DNA from: Candidatus Aminicenantota bacterium | Lineage (GTDB): Bacteria; Acidobacteriota; Aminicenantia; Aminicenantales; Aminicenantaceae | Direction: 5' to 3' | DNA length: 21,501 nt | Assembly: GCA_030607635.1 (NCBI GenBank) | Contig: JAUWJP010000003.1 | Coordinates: 1-21,501, forward strand | Part shown: positions 7,245 through 14,889 of the stretch, piece after piece | Layout: every line of letters starts with the position of its first letter | How positions within the stretch are numbered: the first letter of the stretch is position 1 | Notes under the pieces: generated by a model | What the model was told of the DNA's origin: nothing | Seen by the model: only the letters and a program-made list of their open reading frames with translations | The model's database searches: none | Translations under genes and position numbers: made by a program

Positions 7245-7447
7245 TCTTTTGCCGTACAGAAACTCTCCCCCTTTCCGTCAAACACCAGGATACCTTCGAC
7301 TACTTTTCATTGGGCCCGCATGGTTTCATCTACCTTAACCTGTGCTTCTCTTATCTCCTCACGTGTCATTACTGCTCTACTTTTTGGATCGCCCACCAGT
7401 CTTTTCCACCCAGAAAGGTTTCTTCTATTGAACAAACCCTTTTCATG
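7076..7447 (-). pseudogene. Scrambled remnant of DUF1080 (3-keto-disaccharide hydrolase-like) genes
   Basis: On the minus strand one frame from 7447 to 7076 reads LFNRRNLSGWKRLVGDPKS, then REEIREAQVKVDETMRAQ, a TGA at 7307-7309 in place of an expected Trp, then KVVEGILVFDGKGES, CTAKDYTDFEMLVDWKIEK and GGDS. This matches the N-terminal half of a DUF1080 domain (LamG-like fold, secreted sugar-active enzymes). After GGDS the frame jumps to LSEEEISEGFKPLFNG, which is again a DUF1080 start, and then stops at 7076. It therefore looks like a deletion fusion of two DUF1080 genes with a nonsense codon. It lies antisense under the 3' end of the DUF4405 frame. The family call is from memory of the motif pattern. 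Confidence 0.65.
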
Positions 7448-7789
7448 AGGTGGAGTATTTCTATTTCTGTAAAATATCAATATAATTTGAAGTACGGAAA
7501 TATTAATATTCTAAATATGCTACAATTTTTGATGAAACCCTTGGCTTGATAGTATTCTCCGATGAAACTGAAATTAATAACAGAGAAGATGCAAGAATTG
7601 GGATTCGATTTGGGTTAGAGGTCTTGCTTGATACGAAGCAAATTCCTGAACTCAATCGGCATTTCTATTTTACAGCACAGGCTCAGTGGTACATGGCATC
7701 TTATAAAATCATCCGGTACTGCCGAAAGTGTGCGTCGCCGTTTCGGACCTTAGCCAGGCGACTGCTAAAAAATAAAGGAGATTACAAAA
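7448..7789 (+). other. AT-rich patch with a weak unrecognised frame
   Basis: A frame open from about 7505 to 7812 reads ATIFDETLGLIVFSDETE and later ELNRHFYFTAQAQWYMASYK. It has no ATG and no ribosome binding site at its only candidate TTG (7546). It might be the 3' remnant of a gene that once preceded the HAD stub. I do not recognise it. Confidence 0.3.
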
Positions 7790-7870
7790 ATGATAAAAGC
7801 TATAACCTTTGATTGCTGGGATACTTTGTTAGATGACGATGAAAGCAGGAATGAAAAAGAGACTCTTTAA
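7790..7870 (+). pseudogene. HAD-superfamily hydrolase, N-terminal stub
   Basis: ATG 7790 is preceded by AAAGGAG (7774-7780) with 9-nt spacing. The 26-codon frame reads MIKAITFDCWDTLLDDDE and ends at TAA 7868-7870. FDCWDTLL fits haloacid-dehalogenase motif I, in which the first Asp is the nucleophile. All later motifs are missing, so it is a truncated gene with its translation signals still visible. Confidence 0.6.
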
Positions 7871-7909
7871 TTTACTGGCAGAAACATTTATTGCTCCCGC
7901 CAAATGAGA

Positions 7910-8119
7910 TTAGCTTTTAAAATCTTTTATTTTTCCTAATAACGCTCCTAAAACCTTTTCTTCTTCTTGAATTTCAAGCATTTTCAAGGAAATTAACCTT
8001 TGGGCGACTTTGGCAATTGATTTAGCTTGTTCAACATTAGATTTGCCTTGTTCAAATAATTTAATCTCTTCTTCTAATGCTTGGATAAGATTTGTATTTA
8101 CAAATGGATGCCTTTTCAT
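7910..8119 (-). CDS. Small helical protein of unknown function
   Basis: The 69-aa frame starts at ATG 8119 with AAGGGAG 7 nt upstream, a good ribosome binding site, so I regard it as real. It is rich in Glu, Lys, Leu and Ala. From residue 10 onward it looks continuously alpha-helical (ALEEEIKLFEQGKSNVEQAK, IAKVAQRLISLKMLEIQEEE), with no Cys, no TM segment and no signal peptide. The N-terminal MKRHPFVNTN is polar. Similar small helical proteins are common in phage-derived regions, but I cannot assign a family. It lies 42 nt downstream of the kinase gene at 8162, on the same strand, with a small palindrome (8142-8157) between them. Confidence 0.6.
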   Translation of the reverse strand: MKRHPFVNTNLIQALEEEIKLFEQGKSNVEQAKSIAKVAQRLISLKMLEIQEEEKVLGALLGKIKDFKS

Positions 8120-8141
8120 AAATATTCTCCCTTAAACCCGC

Positions 8142-8157
8142 AGACTTTAGAAAGTCT
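8142..8157. other. Hairpin AGACTTT-AG-AAAGTCT downstream of kinase 1
   Basis: A perfect 7-bp inverted repeat with a 2-nt centre lies directly after the kinase 1 stop codon. No T-run follows on the minus strand, so it is not a clean intrinsic terminator. Confidence 0.4.
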
Positions 8158-8161
8158 TCAA

Positions 8162-11100
8162 TCAAGGCGTTTTTTGCATCTCAGCCAGCCTATTTTTAGC
8201 ATCCTCGACCTCAGCAATACCAGGGTCAGCATCTTTCCAGAGATCGAGGAATTTCACATAATGCTCTATGGCCTGTCGCTGCATGTCTTTTTCCTCGTAA
8301 ATCTTGCCCAACACATAGAAGCTCTTAGCATATATGTCTCCGTAAAACAGCCTGCCCGTTGTAAGGTGAATTATCCTCTCGTATTCTTGCCTTGCTTTCT
8401 CATAATCCCCCGCCTTGTAGTAGGCAAAAGCTAAGGAATCAATAAATAACGCTTGCCCGTCATCTGGATTAAATTGAGAAGGTAACGAAGTAAGAGCTTG
8501 ATTAAAAGATTCAATTGCCTCGGAAAAATTCTCTTTCTCAAGCTCTATCATACCGATCAGGTTGTAGTAAAGCCTCATCGCCTTCCTGTTCATTCCATTT
8601 TCGATCAATTCTTTAAGCTCATCTGCCGTTTTTTGGGACTCATCCATTGAGTTCATCTCAATATAAACCCGCCCTCTAAAATAAAGAGCTTCTCTTTGTC
8701 TATCAGGAATCCCTGCCTCCGAAGCAATAGTCAACACTTCATCATACTCTTTCAAAGCTTCCTCGAAATTCTTCGATTTCAGATGCATGTAGGCTAAGTA
8801 TAAGTGAAACCACGAACTCCACTCCGTCTCACCAAGCATTACAGCCAGGGCAATCCCCTGCTTAACCTGCTCTTTCGACTTCTCAAACATGCCCTGCAAA
8901 AGATATAAGGCTCCTAGCCTTTTTGTTCCCTCCTCATAAGCTCTTGGTTCCTCTGTTTCAAGCAGTGTCAGGTATTCTTTCTCTGCATTAATCAAATCTT
9001 CTTTGTAGTGGTAAATATCACCCTTTATTAAAGAATTATAGTAATGCTTCGGAGCAAGGGAAAAAGCTTTGGCTGCTTCGACCTGGGCAAGGTTATATTT
9101 CCCTTGATAAAGATAATTATCAGCTAAATTAAAACGAATGTACGCGCTATCTCTAATGTCACTTAAATAAAACTCAAGAACTTCCCTGGCTTTGTCATAT
9201 AATCCTTTGGCTGCATATGAATTTACTATTTTCCCATAGCTTGGAACTGATTCAACTTTATTCTTAACATTCACTTCAAGCAGTGGAATGGCCTTATCCC
9301 ATTCTTCTAAATCTGCGTATAAACCACCTAAGTTAGCATTTCCGACGTAATCGTCCGGATAGATTTTCAATAGCTCATTATGGACCTCTATGGCTTTATC
9401 GTATGTCCTCTCTGACTGCTGGTAGTAGACTCCCTCTATATAATAGCGCTCTCTATCCGATACTCGGTCACTCAATTCAAAAGCTTTCTGATAGCGTTCC
9501 CTGGCTTTAGTTCCAAAACCTATGTTGGAATAAGCGTTGGCCATGGTTCTGTAAGCCATAGCGAACTCAGGATCAAAAGCTACTGCAATCTCCATAAGTG
9601 GAATACTCTTGAGATTATCTCCCTTTCTAAAATATTCCATCCCCTCTCTGTAATATTTATATGCGTCAGAAGAGGTGGTCGTGATTTTCTCCACTTCCTT
9701 ATCAATATCGCCGGCTATCTCCTCTTCAGAAAGCTTAAAACTCGCCTTGATCTTCCTTGTCAAATCATCCACCATTGAGAATAAACTCCCTTCTCCTCTT
9801 CCCTCCACCATTTCAGAACTCGAGAGATCGCCTGTACTTGCTTCCTGGAGCAAAGCATTAATTCTCAAGGTTTCACCTGCCATGGCTAATTTTCCCACCA
9901 GTACGTACTGCACTCCTCCCCTGCTTGATATTTTCTCTAAGACTTTTGAAGAATAGCTTTTGGCTTCCAGCAGGTTCAGTTCTTCGAGTATATTGTATAA
10001 TTTCTCCCCGCTTAGAACCATGATGTATTTGGATTGTGATAAGTCTGCAATCAATAAATCAGAGAGAGCCTTTCTCCAGTGGCCTAAACTCTCATCTCCC
10101 GTGTTATTTTCAAAGTACATGACAGCAAGTGAGGGTTTATCCTGGGGAAAGGGAACGACTCTCTCTTGGGGAACAAGGCGCCAGATTATCACCGCAATGA
10201 TCGCAACAGCGATAACAGCTAAAGCAGGGATTAATAGCTTCTTCAAGGAAAACTGTACAGTTATTTCTCTCGAGGTGATGGGCTTTCTTTTTGGAACCAC
10301 CCTCTCCCTGGTGGGGAGACCTTTCTCTAGGTTGTCTAATTCAGAATGGAGCTCTTCTGTTCGTTGATACCTTTTCTCTTTACTCTTTTCCATACATCTA
10401 AGAATTATGTGACTCAGCTCTGGCGATATCTGGGCGTTAAACCTCCTGGGATCCGAAGGCTTCTCACTCTTATGCTTCATCGCGATGCTAAGAGGACTAT
10501 CCCCTTCAAACGGCAGCCTCCCAGTCACCATCTCATAAAGAATCACTCCTAAAGAATAGATATCAGATCGTTGATCTGTCTCTTTCATTTCCGCTTGTTC
10601 AGAGGACATGTACTCAGGCGTCCCGATCATTATTCCTGCGGCTGTTATGCCTTTCGTCTTAAGCGACCGGGCTATCCCAAAATCCATTATCCGAACGTTC
10701 CCTTCTTTGTCTATCATGATATTCTGAGGTTTTAGATCACGATGAACGACTCCCAGTTTGTGGGCTTCTATCAGTCCTTCGCAAACCTGTTTGGCTACAG
10801 ATACGGCTTTACCCACGCTTAATTGCCTTACCCTTACAACGGTGCTCTTCAAATCTTCACCTGGCACATATTCCATGGTTATGTAATGCGTTCCTTTCTC
10901 TTCGTTAATGTCATACATGCGGCAGACATTCTTATGGACAATCTTGCGGGTAAATTTCAATTCATTGCCAAAGCGCTCAATGGTTTTCTCATCCTTGGAA
11001 ATTTCAGGCCTTAAGATCTTTATGGCCACATCTTCGTTTATCTTTTTATCGAATACCTTGCAGACTCTGCCCATGCCACCCGTACCCAGTTCCTCGATGA

Positions 11101-11269
11101 ACTCGTACCTCTCAGCAAAAGTTGTTCCCCTGGTTAATTCTTTTAAGGGTGTCTCGAGAGTCTTTGTATGAGGAATAGAAACTTCTTCTGAGGAAGCAAG
11201 CTGAGTCGCACACTTGCTGCAAAAGTTGGCGGCGGGAGGATTTTCAAAATGACATTTAGGGCATTTCAT
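8162..11269 (-). CDS. Membrane-anchored Ser/Thr protein kinase with zinc ribbon, TolB-like and TPR domains (kinase 1)
   Basis: The 1035-aa protein has a zinc ribbon (C3, C6, C17, C20), then a Hanks-type kinase at about residues 55-311. The glycine loop is GTGGMG at 62-67, the catalytic Lys is K84, HRDLKPQN has D178 and N183, DFG is at 196-198, and GTPEYMSSEQ is near 216; all key residues are present. One TM helix spans about 345-366. Beyond it, a TolB/FlgO-like segment (about 378-520, beginning PSLAVMYFENNTGDE) is followed by about 500 residues of TPR repeats. By family topology the kinase faces the cytoplasm and the TPR part the periplasm. Its substrate is unknown. The start at 11269 has a weak AGGGGA leader. 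A candidate promoter and a tandem repeat precede it. A paralogue follows upstream at 11940-14702. Confidence 0.92.
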   Translation of the reverse strand: MKCPKCHFENPPAANFCSKCATQLASSEEVSIPHTKTLETPLKELTRGTTFAERYEFIEELGTGGMGRVCKVFDKKINEDVAIKILRPEISKDEKTIERFGNELKFTRKIVHKNVCRMYDINEEKGTHYITMEYVPGEDLKSTVVRVRQLSVGKAVSVAKQVCEGLIEAHKLGVVHRDLKPQNIMIDKEGNVRIMDFGIARSLKTKGITAAGIMIGTPEYMSSEQAEMKETDQRSDIYSLGVILYEMVTGRLPFEGDSPLSIAMKHKSEKPSDPRRFNAQISPELSHIILRCMEKSKEKRYQRTEELHSELDNLEKGLPTRERVVPKRKPITSREITVQFSLKKLLIPALAVIAVAIIAVIIWRLVPQERVVPFPQDKPSLAVMYFENNTGDESLGHWRKALSDLLIADLSQSKYIMVLSGEKLYNILEELNLLEAKSYSSKVLEKISSRGGVQYVLVGKLAMAGETLRINALLQEASTGDLSSSEMVEGRGEGSLFSMVDDLTRKIKASFKLSEEEIAGDIDKEVEKITTTSSDAYKYYREGMEYFRKGDNLKSIPLMEIAVAFDPEFAMAYRTMANAYSNIGFGTKARERYQKAFELSDRVSDRERYYIEGVYYQQSERTYDKAIEVHNELLKIYPDDYVGNANLGGLYADLEEWDKAIPLLEVNVKNKVESVPSYGKIVNSYAAKGLYDKAREVLEFYLSDIRDSAYIRFNLADNYLYQGKYNLAQVEAAKAFSLAPKHYYNSLIKGDIYHYKEDLINAEKEYLTLLETEEPRAYEEGTKRLGALYLLQGMFEKSKEQVKQGIALAVMLGETEWSSWFHLYLAYMHLKSKNFEEALKEYDEVLTIASEAGIPDRQREALYFRGRVYIEMNSMDESQKTADELKELIENGMNRKAMRLYYNLIGMIELEKENFSEAIESFNQALTSLPSQFNPDDGQALFIDSLAFAYYKAGDYEKARQEYERIIHLTTGRLFYGDIYAKSFYVLGKIYEEKDMQRQAIEHYVKFLDLWKDADPGIAEVEDAKNRLAEMQKTP

Positions 11270-11284
11270 GCGCGATGATCCCCT

Positions 11285-11312
11285 AAATTATAGGGAACAA
11301 ATTATAGGGAAA
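11285..11312 (-). repeat. Two tandem 14-bp units in the kinase 1 leader
   Basis: The plus strand reads AAATTATAGGGAAC (11285-11298) then AAATTATAGGGAAA (11299-11312). On the coding strand each unit contains CCCTATAATTT, hence a perfect TATAAT. The units lie between the TTGACT/TATTCT promoter candidate and the ATG. They could be operator repeats or alternative -10 boxes. Confidence 0.6.
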
Positions 11313-11341
11313 AGAATAACAATTAATGAAGAATCAGTCAA
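11313..11341 (-). promoter_or_regulatory. Candidate sigma-70-type promoter of kinase 1
   Basis: On the minus strand TTGACT (11336-11341), a 17-nt spacer and TATTCT (11313-11318) point to the kinase 1 gene, with transcription expected near 11306. The spacer contains CATTAATT, at the same place as in the kinase 2 promoter. Confidence 0.5.
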
Positions 11342-11432
11342 TTGAATAGTCAGAAAATGCTTGGCTCAAACTCGCTTAACCTGGCTTAAAGTATCCCCAT
11401 AAGAATAACTCGATAATGCGACTTAATTACCT

Positions 11433-11783
11433 TTGCACGAAAGAAAATATCTCTTAGAGTTTGTGAAAGAAGGTTCAGTCCGAATCCATTATCTTCCGGA
11501 AGCAAAATGTTTGGCTGTAGAGGGTGGCAGAAATAGATTATTGACCCTGATGAGATTAGGATACAGGAATGCGATGCAGTTTAAACAGGCAGAATGGGAT
11601 GAGGCAAATCAAAGATATGCGGGTGGAGACATAGTCATTAATTACCCCGGGAAGCCTGTCTGGGATGATATCCCACCAACTTCATCAAAACAGGGATGGG
11701 TTGATAAGACAAAAAGGTGCGATGATGCCTACAAACAGGGATTGAGACTTCCTGTGGGGGAAGTATACAGAGCAATTTTTTAG
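11433..11783 (+). CDS. Hypothetical protein, probably N-terminally truncated remnant
   Basis: This 116-codon frame opens with TTG at 11433 and has no visible ribosome binding site; an in-frame stop lies just upstream. The translated sequence has good codon character, for example LAVEGGRNRLLTLMRLGYR near residue 28 and GGDIVINYPGKPVWDDIPPT near 64, and no signal peptide or TM helix. I do not recognise the family. It is on the strand opposite to both kinases and fills the gap between them. It reads like the 3' part of a gene that lost its start, but a short intact gene with a TTG start cannot be excluded. Confidence 0.4.
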   Translation: MHERKYLLEFVKEGSVRIHYLPEAKCLAVEGGRNRLLTLMRLGYRNAMQFKQAEWDEANQRYAGGDIVINYPGKPVWDDIPPTSSKQGWVDKTKRCDDAYKQGLRLPVGEVYRAIF

Positions 11784-11794
11784 ATCTAATGTTA

Positions 11795-11853
11795 TGAGAT
11801 TGCACCGCTTATACCGAGCAAAGCGAAAGAATCCTCTACGCTCCTCGCAATAA
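11795..11853. repeat. Decayed dispersed intergenic repeat (GAGATTGC...CGCAATAAC)
   Basis: GAGATTGC at the left and CTCCTCGCAATAAC at the right, with GCGAAAG inside, resemble a diverged copy of the ATTGC-ended element also seen at 17732-17762 in the other orientation. It has no coding potential. Confidence 0.4.
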
Positions 11854-11939
11854 CACTTTTATCTTCAATATCACTAAGGTCTCTGTTTCACGAGCCTGCT
11901 ATGCCTGCACTCATCATTCGTTTTTCTTACTTTGATATC

Positions 11940-14702
11940 CTAGTGCTGCTCTTTCGGCCAGAGCAGTTCTTGAAATGGTGGATATTCACGGAGTGCTTCT
12001 AAATCCACATCCCGGTGTAAATACACACCATGAGCATAGCCCTGCGCAAACGCCTCCTTTAGTAACTCGACTGCCTGCGCGCGCTCGCCAAGCAGCGAGG
12101 CAATACAGGCACGACAATACGTATGATAACCGAAAAGGTAGGGAAGCTTTATCTGCTTAAGTTCCTCAGAAATCTTAAGTGCTTCCTCCCGTGCACCTCC
12201 CCGGGCAGCCAGCCTTCCTAGAAAGCCTTTGTATTCAACGTTGTCAGGATTTTCCTCGGCTAATTCTTTGAAGAGGGCCTTCGCTTTTTCCCATTGCTCG
12301 GCTATATACAGGGCAAGAGCAAGATCAGATCGATATATATCGCTCTCTGCATCATCAAGCGTTCTATTTTTATACCAGTCTGCAGCACTATTTGCTATTT
12401 CTTGCCCTTCATTCAAATAGCCATGGGCTCGCAGCTCTTGCGCCGCCTCAAGCAAAACACCGCCCGGTGTTCCAGTTCGCGACTTCAAATTCAAGCTCTC
12501 TTCAATAACTTCTTTGACTTCCTGTATTCTCCCCAGAGCTGTTAGTGCTCGAACTTCATCAACTCGAAGCTCCAGCCTATCGGGATAATTTTCCTGACCT
12601 TGTCGAATCTCTTCAAGCTCCAACTGATAGTTACCCAGCATATGACGAGCCTTAGCCAGGACTCCAAACTGCCATGCACGTGCTTCATGATCGTAGATGT
12701 ATTCAGAAGGCTCAATTTTTGTAAATATATTCACAGTCTCCTGGGGATTATTATTCCTTAGAGCCTCAAGTCCTATCAAATAATTGACATAAATACTATT
12801 TGGAGCTTGCTTCTCTGCTTGACGTAAGTGTTGCAGAGCTTCAGCGTAATTTCCGTTTAAGCGTGACATATACCAATCCAGGTAGTTCTGTTCAAAAAGC
12901 GTGAGATACTCGCGGTATTTATTTATAAAACGAAATTCAGGATCAGCTTTGGCATATTCGCCTAAAGTGCCATATATGATGGCTATACGAGTGCGAGGAG
13001 CTAAAAACTCCGGATCACGCTCCGCTGCCAGCTTAAAGTGGCGAAGTGCTTGGAGATAATCTCTACCGAAATATTCCAATCCAACGATATGTTCTCGGTA
13101 AGCATCGTAAAGAGGAGGTTTCGAGGCTCGGAGTATTTTACTGGGTATAGAATCGAAGTAAAGCTCCAGGGTGCTCAATACTCGCTGTCGCAACGTTTCT
13201 ATAACCTCCATCGGGGAATCTCGTGATCCGTTGACATCCTCAAGGGAGTGAATTAGCTTTCCTTTCGCCGAATCTGTTATCTTGATCTGGAATCGCAGGA
13301 TCTCGTCCTTCAAAGAATAAGAGCCCCAAATCACTGTTCCTACTTCTGTTTTCTTAGCCAAGGCACGGAGTAGAGCCATGCTATGAAGCCCGCTGGTGTT
13401 GATCCCTACCTCAATTGATGACTGTAAGACTATTGTCGTCGGAACTACCTCAACAACATCGGTCCGTGAAAGAGCTTGTGTAATCCAATCGGCGGCCACT
13501 CGGCCATAGGGATCTAGTAATTCATCGCCAGTTTTGTTATCGAATGTAGCCACTACGATCCGCCTAGGGTCAACACTCAATTCACGCGGGCTAAAAAGAA
13601 TCAGCAAGGTGATTACAAGCCCCGCTAAAACTAAAGCGGGCACGAAGATCTTTTTCAAGTTTAATGCTGACAGTATATTCTTTGATATTATTGGCTTTCT
13701 CCCGGGCAAAGCTAGCTCTCTTGTAGGAATGTCCCTTTCAATTTTGTCCAGGTCTGACAGGAGTTCCTCTGCTTTCTGATACCTTTTATTTCTATCTTTC
13801 TCCATGCATTTCAGTATTACATAACTAAGGTCTTCGGGTATTTGATCGTTGATCTCCCTTGGATCTTTCGGTTTTTCTGTCGTATGCTTTAGAGCTATAG
13901 TCAAGGCTATTTCCCCTTCAAAAGGAACCTTCCCGGTCACCATCTCATACAGGATTATTCCAAGCGAATAAATATCGGAACGCTGATCCACATCTTTCCC
14001 TTCCACTTGTTCAGGAGACATGTATTCTGCTGTCCCGATTACCACACCGGTATCTGTTATCCCCTCTGCTCTAAGCGAGCGAGCTATCCCAAAATCCATA
14101 ATGCGCGCATTTCCCAATCTATCTACCATGATGTTTTGTGGTTTTAAATCACGATGCACAACCCCTAGCCCATGAGCCTCAGCCAGTCCCTCGCACACCT
14201 GCTTGGCTATAAAAATAGCTTTTGCTGCGCTTAATGGCCCCATTCTTATAAGCGAGCTCTTTAAATCCTCACCGGGCACAAATTCCATGGTGATGTAGTT
14301 GGATCCCCCCTCCTCCCCGAGGTAATACATGCGGCATACATTCCTGTGAGATATCTTTCGGGCTAATTTCAGTTCATTCTTGAACCGCCTAATCGACTCC
14401 TTATCAGCCTCAGTTTCAGGATGAATGAGCTTTAAAGCTACCTTCTCGTTTATCTTTTTGTCGTATACTTTGTAGACTCTGCCCATGCCTCCTTTAGCCA
14501 ACTCTTCAATAACCTGGTACCTCCCAGCAAAAGTGCTTCCCGTAGTCAGTTCACCGGCAGCTGCTTGAACAGTATCTGTTTTAGAAACGTATATTTTCTT
14601 TGAGCGAGAAATCTGAGCTCCGCATTTACGGCAAAAACTGCTATTAATTGGATTCGTAGAAAAGCATTCAGGACATTTTTTAGTCTTCGATTTCCTTGGC
14701 AT
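11940..14702 (-). CDS. Membrane-anchored Ser/Thr protein kinase with zinc ribbon and TPR domains (kinase 2)
   Basis: The 920-aa protein is a paralogue of kinase 1. The zinc ribbon uses C10, C13, C24 and C27. The kinase covers about residues 62-320: the glycine loop is AKGGMG (69-74, the first Gly replaced by Ala), catalytic K91, HRDLKPQN with D185 and N190, DFG at 203-205 and GTAEYMSPEQ near 223. A single TM helix lies at about 352-371. The exterior begins RRIVVATFDNKTGDELLDPY, a TolB-like segment, followed by TPR repeats from about residue 530 and a terminal YLHRDVDLEALREYPPFQEL. The kinase halves of the two proteins are closely alike and the exteriors differ, which suggests duplication followed by change of input. 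There is no ribosome binding site before ATG 14702. The stop codon is TAG. Confidence 0.92.
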   Translation of the reverse strand: MPRKSKTKKCPECFSTNPINSSFCRKCGAQISRSKKIYVSKTDTVQAAAGELTTGSTFAGRYQVIEELAKGGMGRVYKVYDKKINEKVALKLIHPETEADKESIRRFKNELKLARKISHRNVCRMYYLGEEGGSNYITMEFVPGEDLKSSLIRMGPLSAAKAIFIAKQVCEGLAEAHGLGVVHRDLKPQNIMVDRLGNARIMDFGIARSLRAEGITDTGVVIGTAEYMSPEQVEGKDVDQRSDIYSLGIILYEMVTGKVPFEGEIALTIALKHTTEKPKDPREINDQIPEDLSYVILKCMEKDRNKRYQKAEELLSDLDKIERDIPTRELALPGRKPIISKNILSALNLKKIFVPALVLAGLVITLLILFSPRELSVDPRRIVVATFDNKTGDELLDPYGRVAADWITQALSRTDVVEVVPTTIVLQSSIEVGINTSGLHSMALLRALAKKTEVGTVIWGSYSLKDEILRFQIKITDSAKGKLIHSLEDVNGSRDSPMEVIETLRQRVLSTLELYFDSIPSKILRASKPPLYDAYREHIVGLEYFGRDYLQALRHFKLAAERDPEFLAPRTRIAIIYGTLGEYAKADPEFRFINKYREYLTLFEQNYLDWYMSRLNGNYAEALQHLRQAEKQAPNSIYVNYLIGLEALRNNNPQETVNIFTKIEPSEYIYDHEARAWQFGVLAKARHMLGNYQLELEEIRQGQENYPDRLELRVDEVRALTALGRIQEVKEVIEESLNLKSRTGTPGGVLLEAAQELRAHGYLNEGQEIANSAADWYKNRTLDDAESDIYRSDLALALYIAEQWEKAKALFKELAEENPDNVEYKGFLGRLAARGGAREEALKISEELKQIKLPYLFGYHTYCRACIASLLGERAQAVELLKEAFAQGYAHGVYLHRDVDLEALREYPPFQELLWPKEQH

Positions 14703-14712
14703 ATTGGTTTAT

Positions 14713-14741
14713 AAGATAATAATTAATGGAAAAATTGTCAA
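14713..14741 (-). promoter_or_regulatory. Candidate promoter of kinase 2, possibly giving a leaderless mRNA
   Basis: On the minus strand TTGACA (14736-14741), a 17-nt spacer and TATCTT (14713-14718) give an expected start near 14706, about 4 nt before ATG 14702. No Shine-Dalgarno sequence is present. The spacer shares 12 of 17 positions with that of kinase 1, including CATTAATT. Confidence 0.55.
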
Positions 14742-14889
14742 ATATGAATGAATGGGAGAAGTAATAAGTAGAGAATGAGTTCCTTTCTCAACATTCTATA
14801 TTAAAGAATTCTTTTAGAACTTATACACAAATGTTAAGAGGAGATCCCTATCTTTTTTGCAAAACGATTCTCGATGCAATGAAAAAGCT

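Noticed and set aside
7178..7549. 123-codon plus-strand frame
   Set aside because: It is antisense to the DUF1080 remnant, and its sequence is explained as the complement of that remnant.
9675..11171. Several plus-strand frames of 60-135 codons under the kinase 1 gene
   Set aside because: They lie antisense to a 1035-codon gene with complete kinase motifs and have no leaders or domains.
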